From an uncultured Actinomycetes bacterium (lineage in GTDB: Bacteria > Actinomycetota > Geothermincolia > Fen-727 > JACVIW01): a DNA stretch of 57,475 nt. The notes beneath the pieces were generated by a model. That model worked only from the letters and a program-made list of their open reading frames with translations, did no database searches and was not told the origin of the DNA. Shown here piece after piece: positions 34,566 to 43,565 of this stretch. A program made the translations under genes and the position numbers. Numbering within the stretch: position 1 is the first letter of the stretch; every line of letters begins with the position of its first letter. Location of the stretch: contig CAKZLU010000025.1 in NCBI GenBank assembly GCA_937127245.1, positions 1-57,475 of the forward strand. The letters run 5' to 3'.

Positions 34566-36239
34566 ATGTATGACCATAAAAAGGTAGCGGAAGAAAGGGA
34601 GAAGTGGCTTGCCCGTCTTGCTGGCTACACGGAAAGGCGCAAGTCGTTTCAAACCGATTCAGGAATACCGCTGAAGAGCCTTTACACTCCTTTAGACGTG
34701 GAAAACATTGACTACATCAGGGACATAGGTTTTCCGGGAATGCCACCTTATACCAGGGGCGTCTATCCGAATATGTACAGGGGGAAGCTCTGGACCATTC
34801 GAATGTTTTCTGGATTCGGTACGCCTGAGGAGACTAACGAACGCTGGAAGTTGCTGTATGAGGAAGGGGAGACTGGTTTCAGCGCGGCTGTTGATTCCTT
34901 GACCTTTGCCGGGGTTGATCCCGACGATCCGGTGGAGTGGCTCGAGGCTGAGGTTGGGAAGGAAGGCGTGCCTCTATACTCGATCAGGGGTGTCGAAGCC
35001 ATGGTTCGCGATCTTCCGATAGACAAAATGAGCGTTGCCCTTGTTGTTGAGCCACTCACCAGCACCGCCATAACCTCGATGTATTTCAATGTGGCCAAAA
35101 ATCGCGGAATATCAATGGATAACCTTCGCGGCACAACCCAGAACGACATCCTTACTATGACCATTGGATACGTGCCCTGGCATTCGCTTAAACCCGAAGA
35201 GCTTCTGAAACTTGCCTGTGACTTGATCGAATACTGCACCGCCCGGGGAGAAGCTCCCAAGTGGAATCCCATAAACTTCACAACCTATAACTATCGCGAG
35301 GGCGGGATTGACGCTGTTCAAGAAATCGCCTTCGGCTTTGCCAATGCGATTGCGCACATTGAAGAGCTCTTGAGAAGAGGATGGAAAATTGACGAGTTTG
35401 CTTTCAGGCTTGCCTTCCATCTTGCCGCTCATAGAAATTTCTTCGAGGAAATCGCAAAGTACAGGGCAGCGAGAAAAATATGGTACCGCCTGATCAAAGA
35501 AAGGTATAAAGCGGAAGATCCCATTTCATGCCAGTTTCGCTTCCACGTGCAGACCGCCGGAAGTTCACTGACCGCGCAGCAGCCCATGGTGAACATAGTA
35601 AGGACCGCCTATCAGGCTCTTGAGGCTGTGCTCGGTGGGTGCCAGTCGCTTCATACGAACTCTTATGACGAAGCCGTATGTCTGCCCAGTGAGGACGCAG
35701 TGCGTCTTGCCGTTAGAACGCAGGAAGTACTTCAGGAGGAGACGGGCGTCGCCGACGTAATAGACCCTCTGGGAGGCTCGTATTTTATTGAGGCGCTGAC
35801 CGAGGAACTTGAGCACAGGATACTTGATTATCTGGAAAAGATAGAGAACGCCGGGGGAATCATCGAGGCTCTCAAGAGCGGCTGGCTTTACAGGGAGATG
35901 ACCAAAGCGTTTGAGAAGCGAAGGAAAGCGGTCGAATCGGGCGAGGAAAAGATAATTGGCGTGAACTGCTATGTTACCGAGGAGGAGGAACCGCTGCATC
36001 CCTTCAGGACTAATCCGAAAGCGGCCAAGATCGAAATAGAGAGACTCAACAGGCTCAGGTCAGAGCGGGACAACCAGAAAGTCGAGAGGCTGAAAGACGA
36101 ATTAAAGCGCGTTTGCGAGAGATATGAAAATGTGATGGATACTGTTATGGAGCTCACCCGTGAGGGCGCCACGGTCGGCGAAATAACCAATATTTACAGG
36201 GAAGTCTGGGGGCTTTGGGAAGTCCCCATCATGGCTTAA
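34566..36239 (+). CDS. B12-dependent acyl-CoA mutase, large subunit, non-canonical active site
   Basis: 557 residues, a TIM-barrel mutase of the methylmalonyl-CoA mutase (MCM) superfamily. The core is conserved: YPNMYRGKLWTIR, GTTQNDIL, FRFHVQTAGSSLTAQ, CQSLHTNSYDEA and VIDPLGGSYF. Compared from memory with MCM, key residues differ. The Tyr89 position is F81 (RMFSGFG). The Arg that binds the free carboxylate (Arg207) aligns with Y202 (TIGYVPW). The catalytic His in SGYH aligns with N242 (TTYNYREGG). The FDLATHRGYD loop is VDSLTFAGVD. Methylmalonyl-CoA is therefore an unlikely substrate. Candidates include isobutyryl-, pivalyl- or another uncharged acyl-CoA, or a new one. The adenosylcobalamin domain is in the separate next gene. 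Mutase family is certain, substrate unknown. Confidence 0.92.
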   Translation: MYDHKKVAEEREKWLARLAGYTERRKSFQTDSGIPLKSLYTPLDVENIDYIRDIGFPGMPPYTRGVYPNMYRGKLWTIRMFSGFGTPEETNERWKLLYEEGETGFSAAVDSLTFAGVDPDDPVEWLEAEVGKEGVPLYSIRGVEAMVRDLPIDKMSVALVVEPLTSTAITSMYFNVAKNRGISMDNLRGTTQNDILTMTIGYVPWHSLKPEELLKLACDLIEYCTARGEAPKWNPINFTTYNYREGGIDAVQEIAFGFANAIAHIEELLRRGWKIDEFAFRLAFHLAAHRNFFEEIAKYRAARKIWYRLIKERYKAEDPISCQFRFHVQTAGSSLTAQQPMVNIVRTAYQALEAVLGGCQSLHTNSYDEAVCLPSEDAVRLAVRTQEVLQEETGVADVIDPLGGSYFIEALTEELEHRILDYLEKIENAGGIIEALKSGWLYREMTKAFEKRRKAVESGEEKIIGVNCYVTEEEEPLHPFRTNPKAAKIEIERLNRLRSERDNQKVERLKDELKRVCERYENVMDTVMELTREGATVGEITNIYREVWGLWEVPIMA

Positions 36240-36268
36240 GTCGGCCTGTTAAACAGGAGGGTAAAGGA

Positions 36269-36676
36269 GTGGATAAAAAGATAAGGGTCTTGATGTTTAA
36301 GCCCGGAATAGACGGTCACTGGCGCGGAATAGTAACTGTCGCGAAAGCCTTGACTGAAGCGGGAATGGAAGTAATTTTCGCTGGATTTAAATCAATAGAT
36401 AGTATTGTTGAGGCCGCGATTCAAGAGGATGTTGATGTCATCGGATACAGCGTTCATTCGGGCGCCCATCACGAGTGGACAAGGAAGCTCAACGATGCTT
36501 TGAAGGAGCGAGGGATCAGGGACGAATTTCTTATAATAATGGGTGGGGCGATACCTCATGCCGATCACGAGAATCTGATAAGGGAGGGTGCTGACGGAGT
36601 CTTTAGCCCAGGTACCGACACGAGGGACATCGTGAATTTTATTCTTGAAAATGTTTCTCTTGTTTCTCGGAAATAA
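36269..36676 (+). CDS. B12-binding small subunit of the acyl-CoA mutase
   Basis: 135 residues, a stand-alone cobalamin-binding domain. It has the lower-ligand motif KPGIDGHWRG (D-x-H-x-x-G, with W where most relatives have an acidic residue), AAIQEDVDVIGYSVHSGAHH and IIMGGAIPHAD, ending with DGVFSPGTDT. It carries adenosylcobalamin base-off/His-on for the large subunit encoded 29 bases upstream. I choose GTG 36269 because AGGAGG lies eight bases before it. Split large/small subunits are usual for isobutyryl-type and archaeal-type mutases. No MeaB/ArgK-type chaperone gene is visible in the window. Confidence 0.95.
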   Translation: MDKKIRVLMFKPGIDGHWRGIVTVAKALTEAGMEVIFAGFKSIDSIVEAAIQEDVDVIGYSVHSGAHHEWTRKLNDALKERGIRDEFLIIMGGAIPHADHENLIREGADGVFSPGTDTRDIVNFILENVSLVSRK

Positions 36677-36743
36677 GCGTTATTTAACTCAATTAAACGT
36701 TTTTAAGCGTCGGATGGTGAAGGGTACACAAGCGGAGGTAAAA

Positions 36744-38699
36744 ATGGAGAAGATTCTATATAACCCCCCGGAGGAGCGGATCAAGCAAAGCAACATGTAT
36801 CGCTTCATGAATTATGTCAATGATAGGTACGACAAGAGTTTCAGCAATTACGATGGGCTTTACCAGTGGTCGGTTGAGAACATTCCCCAGTTTTGGGTGG
36901 CTGTCTGGGATTTCGTTGGTATAAAGCATTCCAAACCTTATGATGAGGTTATTGATGACGTCACAAAAATGCCCGGCGCTCACTGGTTTTCCGGGGCCGA
37001 GCTGAACTTTGCTGAGAACCTTTTGCGCTTCAATGATGATTCCACCGCTTTGATTTTCAAGGGAGAAGGTCAAGATGTCGTGAGGTGGACATACAGGAAA
37101 CTAAACGATGAGGTGTCACTGATCCAAAAAGCTCTTAAGAAAGCCGGGGTTACCGTGGGGGACAGGGTCGCCGGCTTTATGCCCAACATGCCCCATACTG
37201 TCGCCGCGATGCTCGCTGCCACAAGCCTCGGGGCTGTCTGGTCTTCCTGTTCGCCCGATTTCGGTATTAAAGGAGTGCTCGACAGATTTGGACAGATCAA
37301 ACCGAAGGTTCTGTTCGTCGCTGACGGCTACTATTTTAAGGGTACGAGATACGACTCGCTGGAACGTGTGCGGGGCATTATACAGGAGCTTCCATCCATC
37401 GAAAAGGTTGTCGTTGTGCCTTATACGGTTGCTGCCCCTGAGATCGAAGGTATAAGAGATGCGGTCCACTACAAGGATTTCATAGCGGCTGAAGAGCCTG
37501 GAGAGATCGAGTTCGTCCAGCTTCCTTTCGAGCACCCCGTTTATATAATGTTTACATCAGGTACGACCGGATTGCCGAAGTGTCTTGTGCAGAGCGCCGG
37601 CGGCGTCCTCATAAACCATCTGAAAGAGTTGATAATCCACACCGACCTTAAGAAAGATGACGTAATCTTCTACCTTACTACCTGCGGGTGGATGATGTGG
37701 AATTGGCTTGTCAGCTCTCTTGCCGTGGGCGCTCAAGTGGTACTGTATGATGGTTTTCCTTTCCATCCGGATGCCCTTGCCCTCTGGCGGCTTGCTGAGG
37801 AAGTGGGCATTACAATATTCGGTCTGAGCGCGGGCTATGTTGCGGCTCTCATGAAGGAGGGCGCCAAACCGGGAAAGGAATGCAATCTTGAAAAACTCAG
37901 ATTAATCCTTTCGACCGGTTCACCGCTCAGCGTTGAGGGCTTTGAATATGTTTATGATGAGATAAAGCGCGACGTCCAGCTATCGAGCATTTCCGGCGGG
38001 TCTGACATAAACGGATGTTTTGCTATCGGCAACCCCATGCTTCCAGTTTATGCGGGTGAGCTTCAATGCCGCAGCCTCGGGATGAAAGTAGAAGCTTTCG
38101 ATGATGACGGCAAGCCAGTACGCAATAAGCAAGGAGAACTTGTTTGCCTCGCCCCGGCACCCTCCATGCCAATATACTTCTGGGATGACCCGGACGGATC
38201 GAAATATAAGGCTGCCTATTTCGAATATTTTCCGAATGTATGGCGTCACGGAGATTATGTGCTCATAAATGACCGGGGCGGTCTCATCATCTACGGGCGT
38301 TCGGATGCTACCCTGAACCCGAAGGGCGTTAGGATAGGGACGGCCGAAATATACCGCCCCGTCGAGAACCTTGAGGAAATCCAGGATAGCCTCGTTGTCG
38401 GGCAGAACTGGAAGGATGATATTCGCATAGTGCTTTTTGTCAAGCTTGCTCCCGGTTATGAGCTCACTCCAGAGCTGAAAGAAAAGATAAAGAAGACAAT
38501 AAGGGAAAACGCTTCTCCGAGACACGTGCCGGAAAAGATTATCGCTGTTCCCGATATCCCGTACACGTTGAACATGAAGAAAGTGGAACTCGCGGTAAAG
38601 AAGGTCATAGAAGGTCAGGCTGTCCTTAACAAAGACGCGCTGAAGAACCCGGAAGCGCTTGATTACTTCGTAGACCTTGAGGAATTGAAGACCGATTAG
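36744..38699 (+). CDS. Acetoacetyl-CoA-synthetase-like acyl-CoA ligase (AMP-forming)
   Basis: 651 residues, matching the usual ~650 of acetoacetyl-CoA synthetases. The N-terminus shows FWVAVWDFVGIKHSKPYDEV. The adenylation P-loop is MFTSGTTGLPKCL, followed by TTCGWMMWNW, then YGRSDATLNPKGVRIGTAEI near the hinge. The C-terminal catalytic Lys lies in YTLNMKKVELAVKK. It activates a carboxylic acid through an acyl-AMP to its CoA ester. As the last gene of the cassette it probably supplies the mutase substrate, so true specificity may differ from acetoacetate. ATG 36744 is five bases after GGAGG; an upstream frame extension to 36645 overlaps the small-subunit gene and is not credible. Confidence 0.93.
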   Translation: MEKILYNPPEERIKQSNMYRFMNYVNDRYDKSFSNYDGLYQWSVENIPQFWVAVWDFVGIKHSKPYDEVIDDVTKMPGAHWFSGAELNFAENLLRFNDDSTALIFKGEGQDVVRWTYRKLNDEVSLIQKALKKAGVTVGDRVAGFMPNMPHTVAAMLAATSLGAVWSSCSPDFGIKGVLDRFGQIKPKVLFVADGYYFKGTRYDSLERVRGIIQELPSIEKVVVVPYTVAAPEIEGIRDAVHYKDFIAAEEPGEIEFVQLPFEHPVYIMFTSGTTGLPKCLVQSAGGVLINHLKELIIHTDLKKDDVIFYLTTCGWMMWNWLVSSLAVGAQVVLYDGFPFHPDALALWRLAEEVGITIFGLSAGYVAALMKEGAKPGKECNLEKLRLILSTGSPLSVEGFEYVYDEIKRDVQLSSISGGSDINGCFAIGNPMLPVYAGELQCRSLGMKVEAFDDDGKPVRNKQGELVCLAPAPSMPIYFWDDPDGSKYKAAYFEYFPNVWRHGDYVLINDRGGLIIYGRSDATLNPKGVRIGTAEIYRPVENLEEIQDSLVVGQNWKDDIRIVLFVKLAPGYELTPELKEKIKKTIRENASPRHVPEKIIAVPDIPYTLNMKKVELAVKKVIEGQAVLNKDALKNPEALDYFVDLEELKTD

Positions 38700-39051
38700 G
38701 CTTACATTTGCTTCTTGAAGGACGGCGGGCGTTCTTCGGTAGGCGTCTCAGAGATTGATACTTTTTGAAACTCATGTTTGACCTGTCCGAGCAATAACCG
38801 TTTTTGTGCCTTCTTTCAAGTAGGCATATCTCCGGGGCATTTTCGTAAACCTAAAGGGAAGCAAGCCGGGCAAATAAGGAAGCACTGTCTTTGGTTTGTT
38901 TTACCGTTCTAACCTCTAACTCTTTACCGCCGCATCCTTCCTGATGTTCGCTACGAATAAGAACGGGACATAATTTATAATTCGTATGTGTTGTTTTTAC
39001 CGTATCAGGTTCTCGGAATGTTGAGCGAATTTCACTGAAAGCGAGCGTGAA
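38700..39051. other. Intergenic region before the second glycan block
   Basis: 352 bases, no supported gene. It carries the hairpin noted above and a perfect TATAAT at 38976-38981 about 70 bases before the next start. No matching -35 was found. Confidence 0.45.
38717..38737 (+). terminator. Weak hairpin after the acyl-CoA cassette
   Basis: GAAGGACG pairs with CGTTCTTC across a five-base loop, an eight-pair stem with one G-T pair, 18 bases after the ligase stop. No T-run follows, so it is at best a Rho-assisted or processing site. Confidence 0.3.
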
Positions 39052-40572
39052 TTGGTTCGGTCGGCTCGTCATTTTTTTGAGGACGCAATAAAATTCGCGC
39101 GCAACTCGTTTGCTTCAGAAAACAGATGGATATGCGCGGGATTCCTTTTGACCCTTTTATCGGGAACGGTCATAAGAATCTACTATCTGTGGCATCCGAT
39201 CAGATACGATGAGGCGCTTACCCGAGTAATCTCCTATCGCCCCATCGTGAAAGTGGTTACCGACTATTTCGCTCCCAATAATCACCTTTTGCACTCGATT
39301 TTAGTTAAATGCACTTCCCGAATATTTGGTGACACGCTTGCCGGAATCAGAGTTCCCGCGCTCTTAGCCGGCATTGTTCTGATAATCCTGGTGTTTGTTC
39401 TTGCAAGCGCTCTGTATGACAGGAAAACCGCCTTAATTGCATCGGTGCTGACCGCTTTTTCCTCTACGCTTGTGGAATATTCAGTGCTCGCAAGAGGCTA
39501 TACAATGCTTTTAGTTTTCTTTCTGCTCACCTTCACGCTTGGCGCTTACCTGCTCAGAACGAATAACGGGTTTGCATGGATAATGTTTTCCATTTTTTCG
39601 GCTCTGGGCTTTTACACAATTCCAACCATGCTCTATCCTCTGGGGGTCGTGGTGGTCTGGATGATTATCTCCGCGCTCGCAGGAAGCAAAAAGATGGTCA
39701 ATTTGGTCTCTTTTTTCAAGAGGCTCTTTCTCTCTCTTTCCGCGGCGGGAATTGTGACGGTTTTGCTTTATCTACCGATAATCGTGAACGGGAGTTACAA
39801 GATTGCTCTGGATATTCCCGAGAGCCGTCGACTGCACTGGGGAGATTTTTTTCCAAGCCTAAAAGAGACGGCAAAACTAACATGGTCCATGTGGATGCGT
39901 GATATACCTCTTATCCTTGCGGTTTTGTTTGTCTGCTTTTTTATCGTGTCGGTATTCGCGCACCGCGGTATTTCCGACCACCGTATCCACCCCATTTTCT
40001 CCGTGGCGCTCTGGCTTTGCCCGGTTATATTCGTCTCGAGGGTTATATCTCCTTTGAGGGTGCGTGATTGGCTTTTTCATGTCCCCGTTTTTCACTGCGG
40101 TGTGGCTGCCGGCATCGTATTTACTCTGAGGGGTCTTCGCCTGTCCGATAAGAAGAAACGCATCGCATTGTTTTTGTGCGCAATTGTCTTGATTGTTCTC
40201 CTCGGCTCATTTCTTCTTCATTTCAACGGGATTTCATCCTCTGAAGAGGGTGGCAGGTGTAACGAAGCGGAAGAGATAGCCGTTTTCCTCAAAGGGATTT
40301 TGCGTGAAGGTGATAGGATTCTCGCGTATTGTCCCTGCGATCTGACAATAGCGTATTACGCTGAAAAACACGGGATTGCAGGTGAATATCTATACGGAAA
40401 TGTCTTTCTCGGAAAGAGACTGATATTTGCCGTAAACAGGGTGCCGATTTACTCGCAATCGATAGAAAGTGTGCTTGCCTACGGCGGCATAGATTATAAG
40501 AAGGTTAAAGGATCGATAAAACTTATAAAGCGTTTTGAGTGCACTGACATATATGAGTGCTATTTGAGATAG
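39052..40572 (+). CDS. GT39-like GT-C membrane glycosyltransferase
   Basis: 506 residues, about eleven helices. After the first helix comes WHPIRYDEALTRVI, where D53-E54 is the acidic pair typical of GT39/ArnT-type enzymes, followed by NNHLLHSILVK, the conserved HxLH-like loop. ARGYTMLLVFFLLTF is the usual third-loop motif. It uses a polyprenyl-linked sugar on the outer membrane face. The start at TTG 39052 lacks a strong ribosome site and no better in-frame start was seen nearby, so the N-terminus is uncertain. It opens the second glycan block. Confidence 0.85.
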   Translation: MVRSARHFFEDAIKFARNSFASENRWICAGFLLTLLSGTVIRIYYLWHPIRYDEALTRVISYRPIVKVVTDYFAPNNHLLHSILVKCTSRIFGDTLAGIRVPALLAGIVLIILVFVLASALYDRKTALIASVLTAFSSTLVEYSVLARGYTMLLVFFLLTFTLGAYLLRTNNGFAWIMFSIFSALGFYTIPTMLYPLGVVVVWMIISALAGSKKMVNLVSFFKRLFLSLSAAGIVTVLLYLPIIVNGSYKIALDIPESRRLHWGDFFPSLKETAKLTWSMWMRDIPLILAVLFVCFFIVSVFAHRGISDHRIHPIFSVALWLCPVIFVSRVISPLRVRDWLFHVPVFHCGVAAGIVFTLRGLRLSDKKKRIALFLCAIVLIVLLGSFLLHFNGISSSEEGGRCNEAEEIAVFLKGILREGDRILAYCPCDLTIAYYAEKHGIAGEYLYGNVFLGKRLIFAVNRVPIYSQSIESVLAYGGIDYKKVKGSIKLIKRFECTDIYECYLR

Positions 40573-40747
40573 AGCGCATTTTACTTTCGAGCGGCTGCTG
40601 CTAAAGACAGTTGTTAGCGTTGAGCGCTCTTGTCTTGTGCAAAAGATTTTTGAGAATTTTTGATTCTTCGGATAGTTTTGTAAGGAAGCATATCTTTCGA
40701 GTCGGTTTATGCAGACTGCAAGACGGTAAATTGCAAGGAGGGTAAAT

Positions 40748-42157
40748 TTGAGCCGGGTCCTATTATTGGGACATTCACCCCTTCCATGGGAGGAGACTGA
40801 AAAGTCGTACGGTCCTGGAATAAGGACTTGGCAGTTTGCCAAGCCTTTGATTGACGATGGGCATGAAGTAACAATCATCGCCTCCCGCATACCTTTCGTT
40901 TACGAGGACGAGCAAGAAAAGCCCTGCCCGAGCGTTGAAAACGGATGCGTTATTTACCGTGTCTATCAGGAGGAATTCGAAAGGGGCAATTTCACTGAGT
41001 GGCTGATAGGTGAACTGGATCCTGACTGCATTGTCGGTGCTACCGCATACCCCTCTTACGTGGCGCTTCTTTACGCCGGCGAAAAGCCCGTTTGGGCTGA
41101 CATATTCGGAAGCATTCTTGCCGAAGCTCAGGTAAAGGCCGCTGTCTACGCAGATGATTCTTACCTCGAGCATTTTCATCGCATTAATAATCTGATTTTG
41201 CACACCGCCGACCATTACAGCACTGTCTCTGAGCGACAGAAGTACGAGCTCATAGGTCAGCTCGGTGTTGCGGGACGCCTGACAAGCAGGACGCTTGGTC
41301 ACGAGTTTGTTTCGGCGATTCCCTGCGGAATCGATGCCTCCAGCGCCGCTTGCATCAAGCCCCTTAGGAGAGATAGGGGGGACGGAGAATTTGTTGTACT
41401 GTGGAGCGGAGGATACAACACGTGGACCGACGTCAAGACGCTTTTCCGCGGTCTGGAAAAAGCGATGTCCATTTCCGAGAAGGTGAAGTTCATCTCTACG
41501 GGCGGCGAAATAGCGGGTCACGACGAGAGGACTTACGCGAATTTTGTGAGAATGGTGGAGAACTCTAACTATCGTGACAGATTTGAGCTGAAGGGATGGT
41601 TGAGGAAAAGCCAGGTCATCGACCTGTACGGACAAGCGTCGGTTGGTCTGAATATAGATGCAGTCCATTACGAGGTAACATTCGGTAGCCGTAACAGAAT
41701 ACTTGAATGGGCGCTGTACGGGATACCCGCTTTAACGACCAGCCTCTGCGAACTTACCATGGAACTCGAAAAAAACGGGCTGATTTTCACTTTTTATCCT
41801 GGTGATGCGGACTCCCTCGCTGAAAAGATAATTGAACTCGAGGGAAAAGACGAGATGCTTGCCGATCTGGGAAACCGTCTTAGGGAGTTCGTGATTAGCA
41901 AATACTCGTTTGAGAACACCACTAAGGAGTTGAGGGAATGGGCTAGCGATCCCGTGCATTCGCCCGATTTTGAATCAAGACTTCCCATGAGATTGCAGGC
42001 CAGGAAAGCGTCTGGGCGAAAACAAAAGCATGTCATAACAAAGGAATCTCCCGTAGGGGAAAAGCTTCTTTTCTATTTGAGAAACGAGGGCGTGGTTTCC
42101 ACCATGAGAAGAGCCGTTAGATATATATCAAAAGGCATTTCGGGGCGCTCTGATTAG
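40748..42157 (+). CDS. GT4-like glycosyltransferase with C-terminal basic extension
   Basis: 469 residues. The GT-B donor domain has VVLWSGGYNTWTDVKTLFRG and TFGSRNRILEWALYGIPALT, where the second Glu of E-x7-E is present but the first is displaced. The N-terminal domain begins RVLLLGHSPLPWEETEKSYG. The last 60 residues are basic (RKASGRKQKH, RRAVRYISKG) and may contact membrane or a partner. The start is TTG 40748 behind AAGGAGGG. Probably a cytoplasmic glycan assembly enzyme; substrate unknown. Confidence 0.88.
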   Translation: MSRVLLLGHSPLPWEETEKSYGPGIRTWQFAKPLIDDGHEVTIIASRIPFVYEDEQEKPCPSVENGCVIYRVYQEEFERGNFTEWLIGELDPDCIVGATAYPSYVALLYAGEKPVWADIFGSILAEAQVKAAVYADDSYLEHFHRINNLILHTADHYSTVSERQKYELIGQLGVAGRLTSRTLGHEFVSAIPCGIDASSAACIKPLRRDRGDGEFVVLWSGGYNTWTDVKTLFRGLEKAMSISEKVKFISTGGEIAGHDERTYANFVRMVENSNYRDRFELKGWLRKSQVIDLYGQASVGLNIDAVHYEVTFGSRNRILEWALYGIPALTTSLCELTMELEKNGLIFTFYPGDADSLAEKIIELEGKDEMLADLGNRLREFVISKYSFENTTKELREWASDPVHSPDFESRLPMRLQARKASGRKQKHVITKESPVGEKLLFYLRNEGVVSTMRRAVRYISKGISGRSD

Positions 42158-42200
42158 ACGCTTGTCGCTGCCCGATATTTATGCCTGGTTTTTCAGGTGG

Positions 42201-42216
42201 TTTTCAGCGCTGAAAA
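42201..42216. repeat. Perfect 16-bp palindrome between two GT genes
   Basis: TTTTCAGCGCTGAAAA is a perfect palindrome in the 160-base gap between the GT4 genes. It has no loop and no T-run, so an operator-like site fits better than a terminator. This is pattern evidence only. Confidence 0.4.
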
Positions 42217-42317
42217 AGGGTTTGAAGGCATGTCCGATTGGAAAGCGCACTTTCGTATAAAATTGTTGGATTTTATTCCTGCTTTTATCTTGTTGTGTGT
42301 CTTTTGGAGAGGAAACT

Positions 42318-43508
42318 TTGAAAATAGCATATTTCAGCCCGTTGAACCCGATTAAGTCTGGTGTTTCTGACTATTCTGAAGAACTGCTCGAATATCTCGC
42401 GGGTTACGCGAAAATCGACCTTTTCATTGGTGATTACCGACCCACAACTGCTTGGCTTCACGATTTTTTCAACATCAGAAATTATCGGGAAATATACGAG
42501 AACCATGGCAAAAACGACCACGATATTCACATTTATCACATAGGCAATAACGACATACATTCATATATCTACGCATTGAGTCTTCAATATCCCGGTATCG
42601 TGGTTCTCCACGAGCCCACGCTTCACCATTTCATATTCTCCCAGACTGTTGGCAAAAATCGGCTTAAGGATTATTTAAGGGAACTCGACTACTGTTACAA
42701 GGAGAAACGCTCTGAGATAGTGAAGTTTACGCTTGAGGAAAGGGATGAGTCAGCGTGGTTCAAATATTCCCTCGTTCACAGAATCGTTGACTCAAGCCTC
42801 GGCATCATAGTTCACAGCGATTTTGCCAGATCGATAATAAAGAGCATAGATCCATCAGCAAAGGTGAAGGTTGTGCGTCATCACTACACTCCCCCTCCTC
42901 CGAACAGCATCAGGCCGGCCTGGAAAGTTAGGGAGATCCTCGGCTTTGGCGCTGGTGACTTCGTGATAGGGTCTATGGGCTACATGACCGCGAGTAAGAG
43001 GCTCGATTTGCTACTCGGAGTCGTTTCTTCTTTGATTTCGAAGGGATATCCGGTGAAGGTGCTTCTTGTGGGTAAAATGCTTCCGGGTTGCGAGGTGTTG
43101 AACTGGGTTGAAATTCTAAACCTAAACAACAATGTCGTTATATCCGGTTACGTTGACACCAAGACATTTACGGAGTATCTGAGCGTCCCCGATGTTTTTG
43201 TCGCCTTGAGAGACCCGAGTGCCGGGGAAACGAGCGGGAGCGTTGTCAAGATGATGGGCAGCGGCACCCCGGTCATAATATCCGACAATTACGCTTTCAG
43301 CGAGTTTCCAGATGGTAGTTGCGTTAAAATACCGTTCGATGGTGCGGAAGAAAAAAGGCTTGAGGAAGCGCTTGTTTCTCTTATTGAGGACCCTTCTAAA
43401 AGGCAGCAGATTGGTAAAATGAGCCGCGAGTATATTCTCTCGCACCATGATATCCACTCATCGGCAAGGGCTTACATGGAGTTTGCCGTAGAGATTCTTA
43501 AGGGTTGA
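42318..43508 (+). CDS. GT4-family glycosyltransferase
   Basis: 396 residues, GT-B fold. It starts KIAYFSPLNPIKSGVSDYSE, a common GT4 opening with a Ser-Gly loop. The donor domain has VIGSMGYMTASKRLDLLLGV and AGETSGSVVKMMGSGTPVI, the variant of E-x7-E in which only the first Glu is kept. This variant also occurs in a GT4 subgroup that begins the same way. The start is TTG 42318 with GGAGAGGAAA before it; the frame stays open further upstream, but that stretch lacks a ribosome site. Its stop overlaps the promoter of the next gene. Confidence 0.9.
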   Translation: MKIAYFSPLNPIKSGVSDYSEELLEYLAGYAKIDLFIGDYRPTTAWLHDFFNIRNYREIYENHGKNDHDIHIYHIGNNDIHSYIYALSLQYPGIVVLHEPTLHHFIFSQTVGKNRLKDYLRELDYCYKEKRSEIVKFTLEERDESAWFKYSLVHRIVDSSLGIIVHSDFARSIIKSIDPSAKVKVVRHHYTPPPPNSIRPAWKVREILGFGAGDFVIGSMGYMTASKRLDLLLGVVSSLISKGYPVKVLLVGKMLPGCEVLNWVEILNLNNNVVISGYVDTKTFTEYLSVPDVFVALRDPSAGETSGSVVKMMGSGTPVIISDNYAFSEFPDGSCVKIPFDGAEEKRLEEALVSLIEDPSKRQQIGKMSREYILSHHDIHSSARAYMEFAVEILKG

Positions 43509-43532
43509 TACCCCTTCCGATCCCTGTATAAT
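43505..43532 (+). promoter_or_regulatory. Strong sigma70-type promoter for the secreted hydrolase-like gene
   Basis: TTGATA (43505-43510) and TATAAT (43527-43532) are separated by 16 bases, the best vegetative promoter match in the window. The -35 overlaps the TGA stop of the upstream GT4 gene. The start codon follows 33 bases after the -10, with AGGAGGG and AAGGAA as ribosome sites. The secreted protein can therefore be transcribed independently of the glycan genes. Confidence 0.7.
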
Positions 43533-43565
43533 AGTGCGGTATGTAAAAGGAGGGAAGGAATTCTT

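Noticed and set aside
30735-38699. Acyl-CoA cassette as a mobile island
   Set aside because: No integrase, transposase, tRNA or direct repeats flank it, and base usage is similar to that of its neighbours by eye.
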